Shown here: positions 1 through 8,885 of the stretch, in pieces | Layout of the letters: every line of letters begins with the position of its first letter | How positions within the stretch are numbered: the stretch's first letter is position 1 | Origin: DATHWB01 sp040902855 | Lineage (GTDB): Bacteria > Actinomycetota > Acidimicrobiia > Spongiisociales > ZC4RG35 | Direction of reading: 5' to 3' | DNA length: 14,594 nucleotides | Assembly: GCA_040902855.1 (NCBI GenBank) | Contig: JBBDWN010000144.1 | Span: forward strand, 1 to 14,594 | Position numbers and translations under genes: made by a program | Notes under the pieces: generated by a model | Database searches by the model: none | What the model was told of the DNA's origin: nothing | What the model saw: only the letters and a program-made list of their open reading frames with translations

Positions 1-332
1 GTGAAAGCGCATCGGATGTCGAGCGTTGCCACCGGGGCACCATCGCAGTGGGCCTCCTGGTGCCAGTGCGAGGTCGCTCGTTGGATCGACCCAACGCGGG
101 TGGTGACGTCGAGGGAGTCGTGAAGATTCGATGCAGCGAGATATTTGGCCGTCAACTCGACCAGGACGATCTGGCGGCCGGTTGTCGCCATGTCGAGAAT
201 GCCGAAGCCGATGTCGTCGAGCAACTCGATCCGGGCAGACTCGAAATAGGACAAATACCGGGCGTGGTTGACGTGACCCCACGGATCGAGATCGGAGAAC
301 CGGACCGTGATCGACGTGTGGTGGGCGCTCAC
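1..332 (-). CDS. Acyl-CoA thioesterase, hotdog fold (4HBT/YbgC-FadM type), 3' end cut by window edge
   Basis: The reverse strand reads as a hotdog-fold thioesterase from a GTG start at 332, and 110 codons are visible. The N-terminal signature RFSDLDPWGHVNHARYLSYF (about residues 11-30) matches the 4HBT family pattern F-x-D-x-D-x-x-G-H-V-N. The second Asp (residue 16) is the expected catalytic acid. Family members hydrolyse acyl-CoA thioesters in the cytoplasm and are usually 130-150 residues, so roughly 25-40 residues lie outside the window. The start overlaps the stop of the upstream VOC gene in a GTGA tetranucleotide. No Shine-Dalgarno sequence is visible, so translation is probably coupled. 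The acyl substrate cannot be read from the sequence. The family call is strong; the specificity is unknown. Confidence 0.85.
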   Translation of the reverse strand, partial: MSAHHTSITVRFSDLDPWGHVNHARYLSYFESARIELLDDIGFGILDMATTGRQIVLVELTAKYLAASNLHDSLDVTTRVGSIQRATSHWHQEAHCDGAPVATLDIRCAF

Positions 333-682
333 GTTCGCCGGCCGGCGCAGAACAGGTTGTCCTCGACGTCGGCGAACACCCACCATTCGAAGCCTTCGCT
401 GGAATACCGTTCGACGAACCTGCCACCGAGTCCGACGACTGTCTCGGAGAGACCCTCCAGATCGGAACAGGCGGAGTCCAGGTGGAACTTGTTCTTGCCG
501 GGTGTCGGATCGGGAACTTGCTGAAAGGCGACGCTCCAACCGCCTTCGCGTTGCGGTTCCAACCATGTGAACTCGTCACTGCGGTTCCGGACGCCCGCGC
601 CCAGGACCACAGTCCAGAACGCAACCATCGCATCCGCGTCCTTGCAGTCGATCATCACCGAAGTCACACGGGTCGTCGTCAT
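329..682 (-). CDS. VOC (glyoxalase/bleomycin-resistance/dioxygenase) superfamily protein
   Basis: 117 codons starting at ATG 682 (MTTTRVTSVMIDCKD). The single betaalphabetabetabeta-type module begins with the typical stretch VTSVMIDCKDADAMVAFW. It then has KNKFHLD around residues 64-69 (His68 at the usual metal-ligand position) and closes with FADVEDNLFC around residues 103-112, the equivalent of the usual D-P-E-G-N-x-F ending. This resembles the Glyoxalase_6-like group of small actinobacterial VOC proteins, whose members bind or modify small molecules. No substrate can be deduced. In-frame codons run upstream to 1051 but lie inside the divergent dehydrogenase, so the 682 start is chosen. It shares a GTGA overlap with the thioesterase downstream, giving a two-gene unit. 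The likely -10 is TAGGCT, 8 nt before the ATG. Confidence 0.8.
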   Translation of the reverse strand: MTTTRVTSVMIDCKDADAMVAFWTVVLGAGVRNRSDEFTWLEPQREGGWSVAFQQVPDPTPGKNKFHLDSACSDLEGLSETVVGLGGRFVERYSSEGFEWWVFADVEDNLFCAGRRT

Positions 683-690
683 GGCATGCC

Positions 691-700
691 AGCCTACGCT
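691..700. promoter_or_regulatory. Candidate overlapping divergent -10 elements (VOC gene / alcohol dehydrogenase)
   Basis: The sequence AGCCTACGCT holds TACGCT on the plus strand (695-700), 6 nt before ATG 707. It also holds TAGGCT on the minus strand (696-691), 8 nt before ATG 682. The two hexamers share the TA at 695-696. Both fit the actinobacterial TANNNT -10 consensus at leaderless distance from their start codons. No convincing -35 was seen in either direction. Promoter activity is inferred. Confidence 0.5.
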
Positions 701-706
701 CCGACC

Positions 707-1708
707 ATGCGCGCCTGGCAACTCCACAACACCAACGGTCCCGAGTCTTACCGCCTCGACGAGGTCGACCCACCGGAGCCCGGGTTGGGCGAGGTGCGGG
801 TGTCGTTGAAGATCGCCGCCCTCAACCACCTTGACCTCTGGGTCTCGCGAGGCATGCCCAAGCCGCATCACTTTCCGCACATCGCCGGCGGTGACGGTGC
901 GGGCGTGATCGACGCCGTCGGTGACGGCGTGACGTCGGTGGCGGTTGGCGACGAGGTGACAATCAATCCGTCGCTGTCGTGTGGGCAGTGTGCGGCGTGC
1001 CTGGCGGGCGACATCGTGTTCTGCAGATCGTTCGGGATCCTCGGTGAACATCGGTCGGGCACACTCGCCGAGCAGGTCGTCGTTCCCGCCCGCAACGTCG
1101 TCCCCAAGCCGCAGGTCGAATGGGAGGTAGCCGGCTCGTACGGGCTGGCGTTCGGCACTGCGTACCGAATGCTGCGACGGGCCCGGCTGGCAGCGGGTGA
1201 GACGCTGCTGGTGGTCGGGATCGGTGGCGGGGTGGCAGCGGCGGCGTTCCAGATCGGCCAGGCGATGGGTGCCGACGTGATGGTGACATCCCGGTCGGAG
1301 GAGAAACGGGCGTGGGCACTGGACAACGGGGCGGTCGCCGCGGCGGACTCGGCGGGTGCGTTCTCCAAGGAGCTACCGCAGAGGGCGGATGTGGTGGTGG
1401 AGAGTGTCGGACCTGCCACCTTCGATCAGTCGATCCGAAGCACTCGCGCCGGCGGCAGGATCGCGGTGTGCGGGTCGACGTCGGGAACCAAGGTCGAACT
1501 CACCGTGCCGGTGCTGTTCTTCAAACAGCTCGAGATTCTGGGGTCGACGATGTTCACCCATGAGGAGTTTCGGCAAGTGACGGCGTTGGTCGATGCCGGC
1601 AAGGTGGAACCGCAGGTCGACCGCACTTTCGACTTCGACGACCTCCCCGACGCATTGCACCGGCTCGATGCCGGTGAGCAACTCGGCAAGGTGGCGCTGC
1701 GGTTCTGA
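707..1708 (+). CDS. Zinc-binding MDR-family alcohol dehydrogenase / quinone oxidoreductase-like protein
   Basis: 333 residues, a normal length for a medium-chain dehydrogenase/reductase. The start MRAWQLHNTNGPESY is chosen because the MDR beta-strand begins there and because a TACGCT hexamer lies 6 nt upstream. An in-frame ATG at 686 is possible. The N-terminal GroES-like domain carries a four-Cys structural-zinc lobe (Cys92, Cys95, Cys98, Cys106). The Rossmann domain has VVGIGGGVAAAAFQIGQ (about 169-185), followed by TSRSEEKR (194-201), which suggests NADP(H). The usual catalytic-zinc ligands look altered: the C-H-T-D site reads N-H-L-D (40-43), and G-H-E-G-x-G reads G-G-D-G-A-G (61-66). It is therefore probably a reductase of the LNHLDLW subgroup rather than a classical zinc ADH. 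Substrate unknown. Function downstream of the divergent VOC gene is not established. Confidence 0.85.
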   Translation: MRAWQLHNTNGPESYRLDEVDPPEPGLGEVRVSLKIAALNHLDLWVSRGMPKPHHFPHIAGGDGAGVIDAVGDGVTSVAVGDEVTINPSLSCGQCAACLAGDIVFCRSFGILGEHRSGTLAEQVVVPARNVVPKPQVEWEVAGSYGLAFGTAYRMLRRARLAAGETLLVVGIGGGVAAAAFQIGQAMGADVMVTSRSEEKRAWALDNGAVAAADSAGAFSKELPQRADVVVESVGPATFDQSIRSTRAGGRIAVCGSTSGTKVELTVPVLFFKQLEILGSTMFTHEEFRQVTALVDAGKVEPQVDRTFDFDDLPDALHRLDAGEQLGKVALRF

Positions 1709-1729
1709 GAGAGAGGATCGACGCCCCCC

Positions 1730-1829
1730 NNNNNNNNNNNNNNNNNNNNNNNNNNNNNNNNNNNNNNNNNNNNNNNNNNNNNNNNNNNNNNNNNNNNNNN
1801 NNNNNNNNNNNNNNNNNNNNNNNNNNNNN
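1730..1829. other. Assembly gap, 100 N
   Basis: Exactly 100 N, the conventional placeholder for a scaffold join of unknown size. It lies 21 nt after the dehydrogenase stop and removes the 3' end of the minus-strand GST gene. The sequence before it ends in a run of C. Nothing can be said about intervening genes. Confidence 0.98.
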
Positions 1830-1830
1830 T

Positions 1831-2709
1831 CGGGTTGATCGTCGTATGGACCAGGTAGTAATGGTCCTTGATCTGGGCGAAGTCGATCGTGTCGCCGAAA
1901 CCTGGAGTCTGGAAGAGATCGCGGGCATACGCCCACAAAGCCGGCATCTCGGTCAGCTTGTTCCGGTTGCACCGGAAATGATTGTGATACACCGAGTCGA
2001 ATCGGACCAACGTCGTCCACAGCCTGATATCGGCCTCGGTGAGGGTGTCCCCGACGAGAAACCTCTGCGAAGAAAGCCTCTCCTCCAGCCAGTCGAGCCG
2101 GGCGAAAAGGGAGTCGTACGCCCCCTCGTACGACTCCTGACGTCGGGCGAACCCGGCTTTGTACACGCCGTCGTTGACGTCGCGGTATACGACTTCGTCG
2201 ATCGCATCGATCTCGTCCCGCAGCCTCTCCGGATACAGGTCGGGAGCACCGTCTCGGTGGTGGGCGGTCCATTCGGTCGAGAAGTCGATCGTCATCTGGG
2301 CGAAGGCGTTGGTGACGACTTCACCGGTGGGGATATCGACGATCGCAGGCACGGTGATGCCCTTGGAGTAGGCGGGAATCCGCTTGGCGTAGGCCTCTCG
2401 CAGCTTGTGGATCCCGAGGACCGGGTCCTTCTCCCCCGGATCGAGGTCGAACTTCCAGGACGTCTCGTCGTGAGTCGGCCCGGCCATCGCCATCGAGATG
2501 ACTTCTTCGAGACCCAGGAGCCTGCGGACGGTCACCGCACGGTTGGCCCACGGACAGGCACGGGCGACGGCAAGCCGGTATCGGCCGGGTTCGACCGGGT
2601 AGCCGTCCCGCCCATCGGCGGTGATCCTGGAGGCGATGTATCTGGTGTCGCGCTCGAAGGACCCATCTCCTCGGTTGGCGGTGTTGAACCGGGTGGTCAC
2701 CTGCACCAC
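1831..2709 (-). CDS. Glutathionyl-hydroquinone reductase-type GST (Ecm4/YqjG family), C-terminus lost in gap
   Basis: 293 residues from a GTG at 2709 (a second GTG at 2706 is equally possible) up to the gap. The N-terminal thioredoxin-like domain carries ACPWANRAV with Cys52. CPWA is the hallmark active site of Xi-class (Ecm4/YqjG) enzymes, which reduce glutathionyl-hydroquinones. A helical C-terminal domain follows, containing SSQRFLVGDTLTEADIRLWTTLVRFDSVYHNHFRCN (about 213-248). It ends at HYYLVHTTINP, which in the family lies about 20-40 residues from the C-terminus, so little is missing. Actinomycetes usually make mycothiol instead of glutathione, so the physiological thiol may be mycothiol; that is inference. 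The gene diverges from the tRNA unit, with 109 bp between its start and the tRNA-Asp. No operon partner is visible because of the gap. Confidence 0.88.
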
Positions 2710-2747
2710 GGTATCTGCGTCCGGTATTCAGCCGACATCGGGACGAA

Positions 2748-2777
2748 TTGTCGGCGCGGTCATCCCGCCGATACACT
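2748..2777 (+). promoter_or_regulatory. Candidate promoter of the tRNA-Asp/Phe unit
   Basis: A TTGTCG -35-like hexamer (2748-2753) is followed after 18 bp by TACACT (2772-2777), a good TANNNT -10. The predicted start lies near 2784, about 35 nt before the mature tRNA-Asp 5' end, a normal leader for RNase P processing. This is the best -35/-10 pair in the window. Confidence 0.6.
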
Positions 2778-2818
2778 GCCAACGCCTTCGAGGGTGTTGC
2801 CTCTCGATGGTTCGACCC

Positions 2819-2893
2819 GGGGGCGTGGTGAAGCCTGGAGTTCACGCCGGCCTGTCAAGCCGGAGGTCGCGGGTTCAAATCCCGTCGCTCCCG
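2819..2893 (+). tRNA. trnD: tRNA-Asp (anticodon GTC)
   Basis: A complete 75-nt cloverleaf can be folded by hand. The acceptor stem is GGGGGCG with CGCTCCC (one G-T pair). The D stem is GTGA/TCAC, the anticodon stem is CCGGC/GCCGG around loop CTGTCAA with anticodon GTC, and the variable loop is AGGTC. The T arm is GCGGG-TTCAAAT-CCCGT. The discriminator base is G, as expected for tRNA-Asp. CCA is not encoded, so the end must be added by CCA-adding enzyme. It is followed after 34 nt by tRNA-Phe on the same strand and probably shares its transcript. Confidence 0.96.
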
Positions 2894-2927
2894 CAACAAT
2901 CCACCAGGGCAGTGCGCTGCCCGGCAT

Positions 2928-3000
2928 GGTCAGGTAGCTCAGCTGGCAGAGCGCTGGTCTGAAAAACCAGAGGTCGGCGGTTCGACCCCGCCCCTGACCA
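2928..3000 (+). tRNA. trnF: tRNA-Phe (anticodon GAA)
   Basis: A complete 73-nt cloverleaf. The acceptor stem is GGTCAGG/CCTGACC, the D arm is GCTC...GAGC, and the anticodon stem is CTGGT/ACCAG around loop CTGAAAA with anticodon GAA. The variable loop is AGGTC, the T arm is GGCGG-TTCGACC-CCGCC, and the discriminator is A. The next bases are CCG, so CCA is not encoded. A tRNA Asp-Phe order also occurs in mycobacterial clusters, where tRNA-Glu precedes them; no tRNA-Glu is visible here. Confidence 0.96.
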
Positions 3001-3024
3001 CCGTTCGCAAACCCTGGGTTCAGG

Positions 3025-3044
3025 ACCACCTATACGGTGGTTTT
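3025..3044 (+). terminator. Intrinsic-type terminator after the tRNA unit
   Basis: ACCACC (3025-3030), loop TATAC, GGTGGT (3036-3041), then TTT. This is a perfect 6-bp stem with a 5-nt loop and a short T tract, 25 nt after tRNA-Phe. The T tract is short, so strength is uncertain, but the position suits the end of the tRNA transcript. Confidence 0.6.
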
Positions 3045-3103
3045 CGCGCACGAGAACGAGACGAATCGGCGAGCCGCTCGCATGCCCAGTCCGGTGCCGT
3101 CGG

Positions 3104-3109
3104 TACGAT
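3104..3109 (+). promoter_or_regulatory. Candidate leaderless -10 element of the MFS gene
   Basis: TACGAT lies exactly 6 nt before GTG 3116, the same geometry as TACGCT before the dehydrogenase at 707. No Shine-Dalgarno sequence precedes the GTG and no clear -35 was seen. It supports the GTG at 3116 over the internal ATG at 3128. Confidence 0.5.
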
Positions 3110-3115
3110 TCGCTC

Positions 3116-4237
3116 GTGAGCGCCCCGATGACCAGTCGCAATCGTTGGGCGCTCGTCGGGATCGTGGTGGCGGCGACCATGGTCTCCCAGGCGTTCGGTC
3201 GATTCGCATACGCCCTCGTCCTTCCCTCGGTGCAGCGAGATCTGGAGATCACCTACACCCTGGCCGGGTTTCTCGGCACCCTCAATCTTTCGGCCTACCT
3301 CCTGGCCTCGTTCGGGGTCGCGTGGCTTTCGACACGTATGGCCCCGGATCGAATCATGCGGATGGGGATCGGGATCTGTGTCGTCGGGCTGGCCGGGATG
3401 TGGTGGTCGCCGAACCTTGCCGTCGTCGTCGTTGCGATGCTCGTGACGGGGGCAGCCGGAGCGACGATCTGGATTCCGGCTCCTGCTGTGTCTTCGAGTC
3501 TCGTTCCCCCCGAGCGCAGGGCATTCGCGATCGGCACTGTCGGAACCGGAATCGGGATCGGTTTCGTGTCGGCTGGGTGGGTGGCGCGGATGGTCGGTGA
3601 CGACTGGCGGGCGGTGTACCGGTTCGAGACGCTCGTCGCCATCGTCACCGCCATCGTGCTCTGGACCTTCCTACGGGTACCGGTCGAAGCCGAGACCCGC
3701 GCCCCATCCATCCGCGCTCTGGCGCTGGTCCCCAGTTGGAAGCTGATCTTCGCCACCTACGGCGCTTTCGGCCTTTCCATGTCCTTGTTCGTCAACTACT
3801 TCGTTACTCGCCTCGAAGAGGACTCCGGATTTCCGCCGGCGACGTCGGCGCTGGTCTTCGCCACCTTCGGGATCGCTTCGATCTTCGGTGGTCCGCTGTA
3901 CGGGGCGGTTTCGGACCGAACGGGCCGACGTCCAGCGCTGATCGTCGGATACGGAACGATGGCGGGAGCGTCTCTGACCCTGCTCGTCGGTGCGGGGCCG
4001 TGGCCGTGGCTGGCCGCGCTCGTGTTCGGCCTGGCGTTCGCAGGAGTCCCGGCCTCGACGGCTGCCTACCTGCGGGACCATCTCTCGGCGCGAGAATTCG
4101 GCTCGGCATTCGGTGTCATCACACTGGCGTTTGGAATCGGCCAACTCCTCGGACCCCAGGTCGGCGGATATCTCGGTGACGCGCTCGGTTCGTTCGCGAC
4201 CGTGTTCTATCTCGCCGCCTTCGTGGCGCTGACGGCG
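3116..4237 (+). CDS. Major facilitator superfamily transporter (possibly YbfB/YjiJ-like), C-terminus lost in gap
   Basis: 374 residues from GTG 3116 to the gap, mostly hydrophobic, with the spacing of a 12-helix MFS permease. About the last 20-30 residues are missing. Residues 28-42, GRFAYALVLPSVQRD, after the first helix resemble the start of YbfB/YjiJ-type MFS proteins, where GRFAYALxLPxM is common. The inter-domain repeat of MFS motif A is clear at about 263-272, GAVSDRTGRR. In the first half the same loop is degenerate (WLSTRMAPDRIMRMG). It sits in the inner membrane and exports or imports an unknown small solute. Its predicted TACGAT element and the terminator before it suggest it starts its own transcript. 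The subfamily assignment is from memory and only moderately sure. Confidence 0.8.
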
Positions 4238-4337
4238 NNNNNNNNNNNNNNNNNNNNNNNNNNNNNNNNNNNNNNNNNNNNNNNNNNNNNNNNNNNNNNN
4301 NNNNNNNNNNNNNNNNNNNNNNNNNNNNNNNNNNNNN
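4238..4337. other. Assembly gap, 100 N
   Basis: Exactly 100 N, a placeholder of unknown real length. It removes the 3' end of the MFS gene and the 5' end of the next gene, so the relation between the two cannot be judged. Confidence 0.98.
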
Positions 4338-5054
4338 CTGTGGATCGGCAACGCCGCCTACATGGAGCCGGTCACCTCCTATCTCGTATTCGAACCCTCG
4401 TGGCACACGCGGCTTCCCGGACAACTGGCTTGGATCGAAGACACCCCTGAGGGCCGGGTTCTCCAGACAGGGGAGTTCGTGGCCGGGCAACCTTCCTCAC
4501 CCCGCACGGTGGTGGCGATCGACGGCGTCACGTCGTTGGCGGCATGGACCGACGGTGGGATCGTCACCCAGCGATTCGACGACCAATTGGCCACTCTCGA
4601 GCTTCGGGACGAAACGGGTGTCGTTGGTGCCACCCGTGACATCGCCGCCTTCCTCGGCGCCGGGCGCGATCTGATGGCGGTCATCGAAGCAGACGGGAGT
4701 CAGGCTCTCCTCGATGAGAACCTCGAACTGGTGGCCGCCGCTCCTTGGGGAACGGACTGTCACCGGGTGGTGTGGGGTCCGAATGGTCTGACAGTGGCGG
4801 TGCTCTGCGGATTCGGGGATGCCCAACGGTTCGAGTACTGGCAAGATCCGCTCACCCAGTCCCAACCGCTCTTCACACACTCGGGCGAGGAGTACACCGA
4901 CTTCGGATTCGCCTCCAACGGCCTGCCGTTCGTGGTCTGGATCGAGTCACTGCGACCCGCCAGCACGATCTTGTTCTATCAACCCGCGAACGGGGGCGAG
5001 TACATGATCACCTATCCGGGACTCGTCGAGTCGTTGGAGTCGCTCCAGGGCTGA
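4338..5054 (+). CDS. Unrecognised beta-rich, propeller-like protein, 5' end lost in gap
   Basis: The last 239 residues of a protein whose start is in the gap; the frame is open from the first base after the N run. I do not recognise the family. The sequence is a string of short beta-strand-like units ending in WIED, WTDGG, VIEADGS, VVWGPNGLTVAVLCGF and DFGFASNGLPFVVWIES. This is the W/D/G pattern seen in beta-propeller (WD40-like or TolB-like) proteins. Two Cys are present (DCHRV and VLCGF). No transmembrane helix is visible in this part. A signal peptide or lipobox, if any, would be in the missing N-terminus. It could be an extracytoplasmic sensor or binding protein, but that is a guess. It ends 6 nt before the stop of the convergent gcdH gene. 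Confidence 0.65.
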   Translation: MWIGNAAYMEPVTSYLVFEPSWHTRLPGQLAWIEDTPEGRVLQTGEFVAGQPSSPRTVVAIDGVTSLAAWTDGGIVTQRFDDQLATLELRDETGVVGATRDIAAFLGAGRDLMAVIEADGSQALLDENLELVAAAPWGTDCHRVVWGPNGLTVAVLCGFGDAQRFEYWQDPLTQSQPLFTHSGEEYTDFGFASNGLPFVVWIESLRPASTILFYQPANGGEYMITYPGLVESLESLQG

Positions 5055-5060
5055 AACGGA

Positions 5061-6242
<1,182 letters not shown>

Positions 6243-6250
6243 GGCTCCGA

Positions 6251-6273
6251 AGTATGCCAGCCGGGGATGGCAT
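6251..6273 (-). promoter_or_regulatory. Candidate gcdH -10 overlapping an inverted repeat
   Basis: On the minus strand CATACT (6256-6251) lies 8 nt before the gcdH ATG. It overlaps one arm of a perfect inverted repeat, ATGCCA (6254-6259) and TGGCAT (6268-6273), with an 8-nt spacer. An operator covering the -10 is possible. There is no T tract, so this is not a good terminator for mrpG. The evidence is pattern only. Confidence 0.3.
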
Positions 6274-6287
6274 CGAGTCCTGGCAGC

Positions 6288-6614
6288 TCAGTCGAGTCGG
6301 CGACGCTCGGATTCGGCGTCGAAGAACGTGTCCGGGCTGGCCTGGTTGGACCGGATCGCCGCCCGTCCCACGAGGTGGGCACCCACCGGCGCCGTCACCA
6401 TCTGCAGCAGGATGACGAGCACCAGTTTCAGTACCGAACCCGGCTCACGCAGCACCACGGCTGCGCCGATGACGACCAGCAGCAGCCCGAGCGTCGCCGG
6501 CTTGGTCGCCGAGTGCATCCGGGCGAGAACATCGTCGAACCGCTGGAGACCGATCGCTGCCACCGTGGCGAGGAAAGCCCCCAGAACCAACAGGATCGCG
6601 GCGAGAACTTCCAT
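6288..6614 (-). CDS. mrpG: Na+/H+ antiporter subunit MrpG (MnhG/PhaG)
   Basis: 108 residues, normal for MrpG. Three hydrophobic helices are visible at about 1-22, 36-55 and 60-80. The conserved block LQRFDDVLARMHSATKPATLGL (about 22-43) is the family signature (R-x-P/D-D-x-x-x-R-x-H-x-x-T-K-x-x-T-x-G). A short basic/acidic cytoplasmic tail follows (RSNQASPDTFFDAESERRR). MrpG is a small membrane subunit needed for assembly of the seven-subunit antiporter. Its ATG shares one base with the mrpF stop (TGATG), so translation is probably coupled. It is the last gene of the mrp operon. Confidence 0.92.
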   Translation of the reverse strand: MEVLAAILLVLGAFLATVAAIGLQRFDDVLARMHSATKPATLGLLLVVIGAAVVLREPGSVLKLVLVILLQMVTAPVGAHLVGRAAIRSNQASPDTFFDAESERRRLD

Positions 6615-6877
6615 CAGGCGCCTCTCCGCTCGATGAACAGCGCCACCAGGCCAGTCCCCACGAATCCGAGCAGGGCAACCACGACCATCACGTTGAGATA
6701 GACCCCATCTCCCGTTCTCGCCGCCTGGACGGCCAGTCCGCTGGCGACGACGAGGAGCAGGGAGTCGAGCGCCACGATCCGATCGGCCAGCGAGCCCATG
6801 CGCAGCATCCGCACCATGCACAGCACGGCTGCGACCAGCAGGAGGCCGAGTGCCACGGTGGTGGCGGTTGTCATCAT
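6614..6877 (-). CDS. mrpF: Na+/H+ antiporter subunit MrpF (MnhF)
   Basis: 87 residues with three membrane helices, the usual MrpF size. The central R-M-x-R-x-G-S-L-A-D-R-I-V-A-L-D-S (about 22-40) is the family signature, and its Asp is the presumed ion-pathway residue. Two adjacent ATGs (6877 and 6874) both fit; the first overlaps the mrpE stop. An AGGAG sequence about 7 nt upstream supports initiation here. MrpF lies in the antiporter membrane complex beside MrpE and MrpG. Confidence 0.92.
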   Translation of the reverse strand: MMTTATTVALGLLLVAAVLCMVRMLRMGSLADRIVALDSLLLVVASGLAVQAARTGDGVYLNVMVVVALLGFVGTGLVALFIERRGA

Positions 6878-7391
6878 CTGGTCTCTCCTGCTCGGGTCGC
6901 GGTCACCGTCGGTTCAACCACCGGTGGGAACGCCGCCAGCGTCAATGACTCCAGGTAGAGCACCGAGGCTCGATCTTCGGTGACGCTGCGGAGGTGCAGC
7001 ACGTGGATGTAGAGGGTCATCGTCTCAGGGTCGATGTCGATGGTCACCGAACCGGGGGTCAGCGACACCATGTTGGCGACCACCGTGACGATCCCCGCAA
7101 CGCGACTCGTGAGAGGCACCGAGATGACAGCGGCATTGATCCGGTTGTGCGGCGTGAAGATCTCCCAGGTCAGCTTGGCGGACGCCTCGATCAGCTTCCA
7201 CAAGAAATACGCGACAAGCCGGACGGCAGCCAGGGGGCGGAAACCCACCGCTGTCTCCTGCCGATGCGAAGGCACCATCCAGACGACGAGGACGGCGACG
7301 ACGACCCCTCCCGCCACGTTCGCCCAGGTGACCGCCTCCCACAGCATGACCCAGACTGCTGCGAGCCAGGTGAGGGTGATGAACCGACGAG

Positions 7392-7395
<4 letters not shown>
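6874..7395 (-). CDS. mrpE: Na+/H+ antiporter subunit MrpE (MnhE)
   Basis: 173 residues from ATG 7395, slightly longer than the roughly 160 usual for MrpE. There are two to three N-terminal helices (about 5-43), then the conserved YFLWKLIEASAKLTWEIFTP (about 68-87). A soluble domain follows with NMVSLTPGSVTIDIDPETMTLYIHVL (about 113-138), the characteristic L-T-P-G-T-x-T-x-D family motif. The last ~25 residues (PPVVEPTVTATRAGETR) are not conserved in my memory of the family. The start overlaps the mrpD stop in ATGA, with GAGG 5 nt upstream. Longer in-frame codons reach 7467 but lie inside mrpD and are not used. Confidence 0.92.

Positions 7396-8881
<1,486 letters not shown>

Positions 8882-8885
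<4 letters not shown>

Noticed and set aside
482..706. In-frame extension of the dehydrogenase upstream of 707
   Set aside because: It is antisense to the VOC gene and does not resemble an MDR N-terminus. Similarity begins at MRAWQ.
1426..1829. Minus-strand frame continuing the GST through gap 1 to 1426
   Set aside because: The continuation is antisense to the dehydrogenase and depends on the arbitrary gap length. The GST family ends shortly after the last visible residues.
2710..3115. Small ORFs overlapping the tRNA region
   Set aside because: They run through structured tRNA genes in several frames and match no protein pattern.
3116..4450. Single reading frame joining the MFS protein across the gap into the next segment
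   Set aside because: The frame passes through 100 placeholder N. The sequence after the gap is in a different frame (4338-5054) and is soluble and beta-rich.
6254..6273. Inverted repeat as a terminator for mrpG
   Set aside because: 6-bp stem, 8-nt loop and no T tract on the minus strand; better read as a possible operator.
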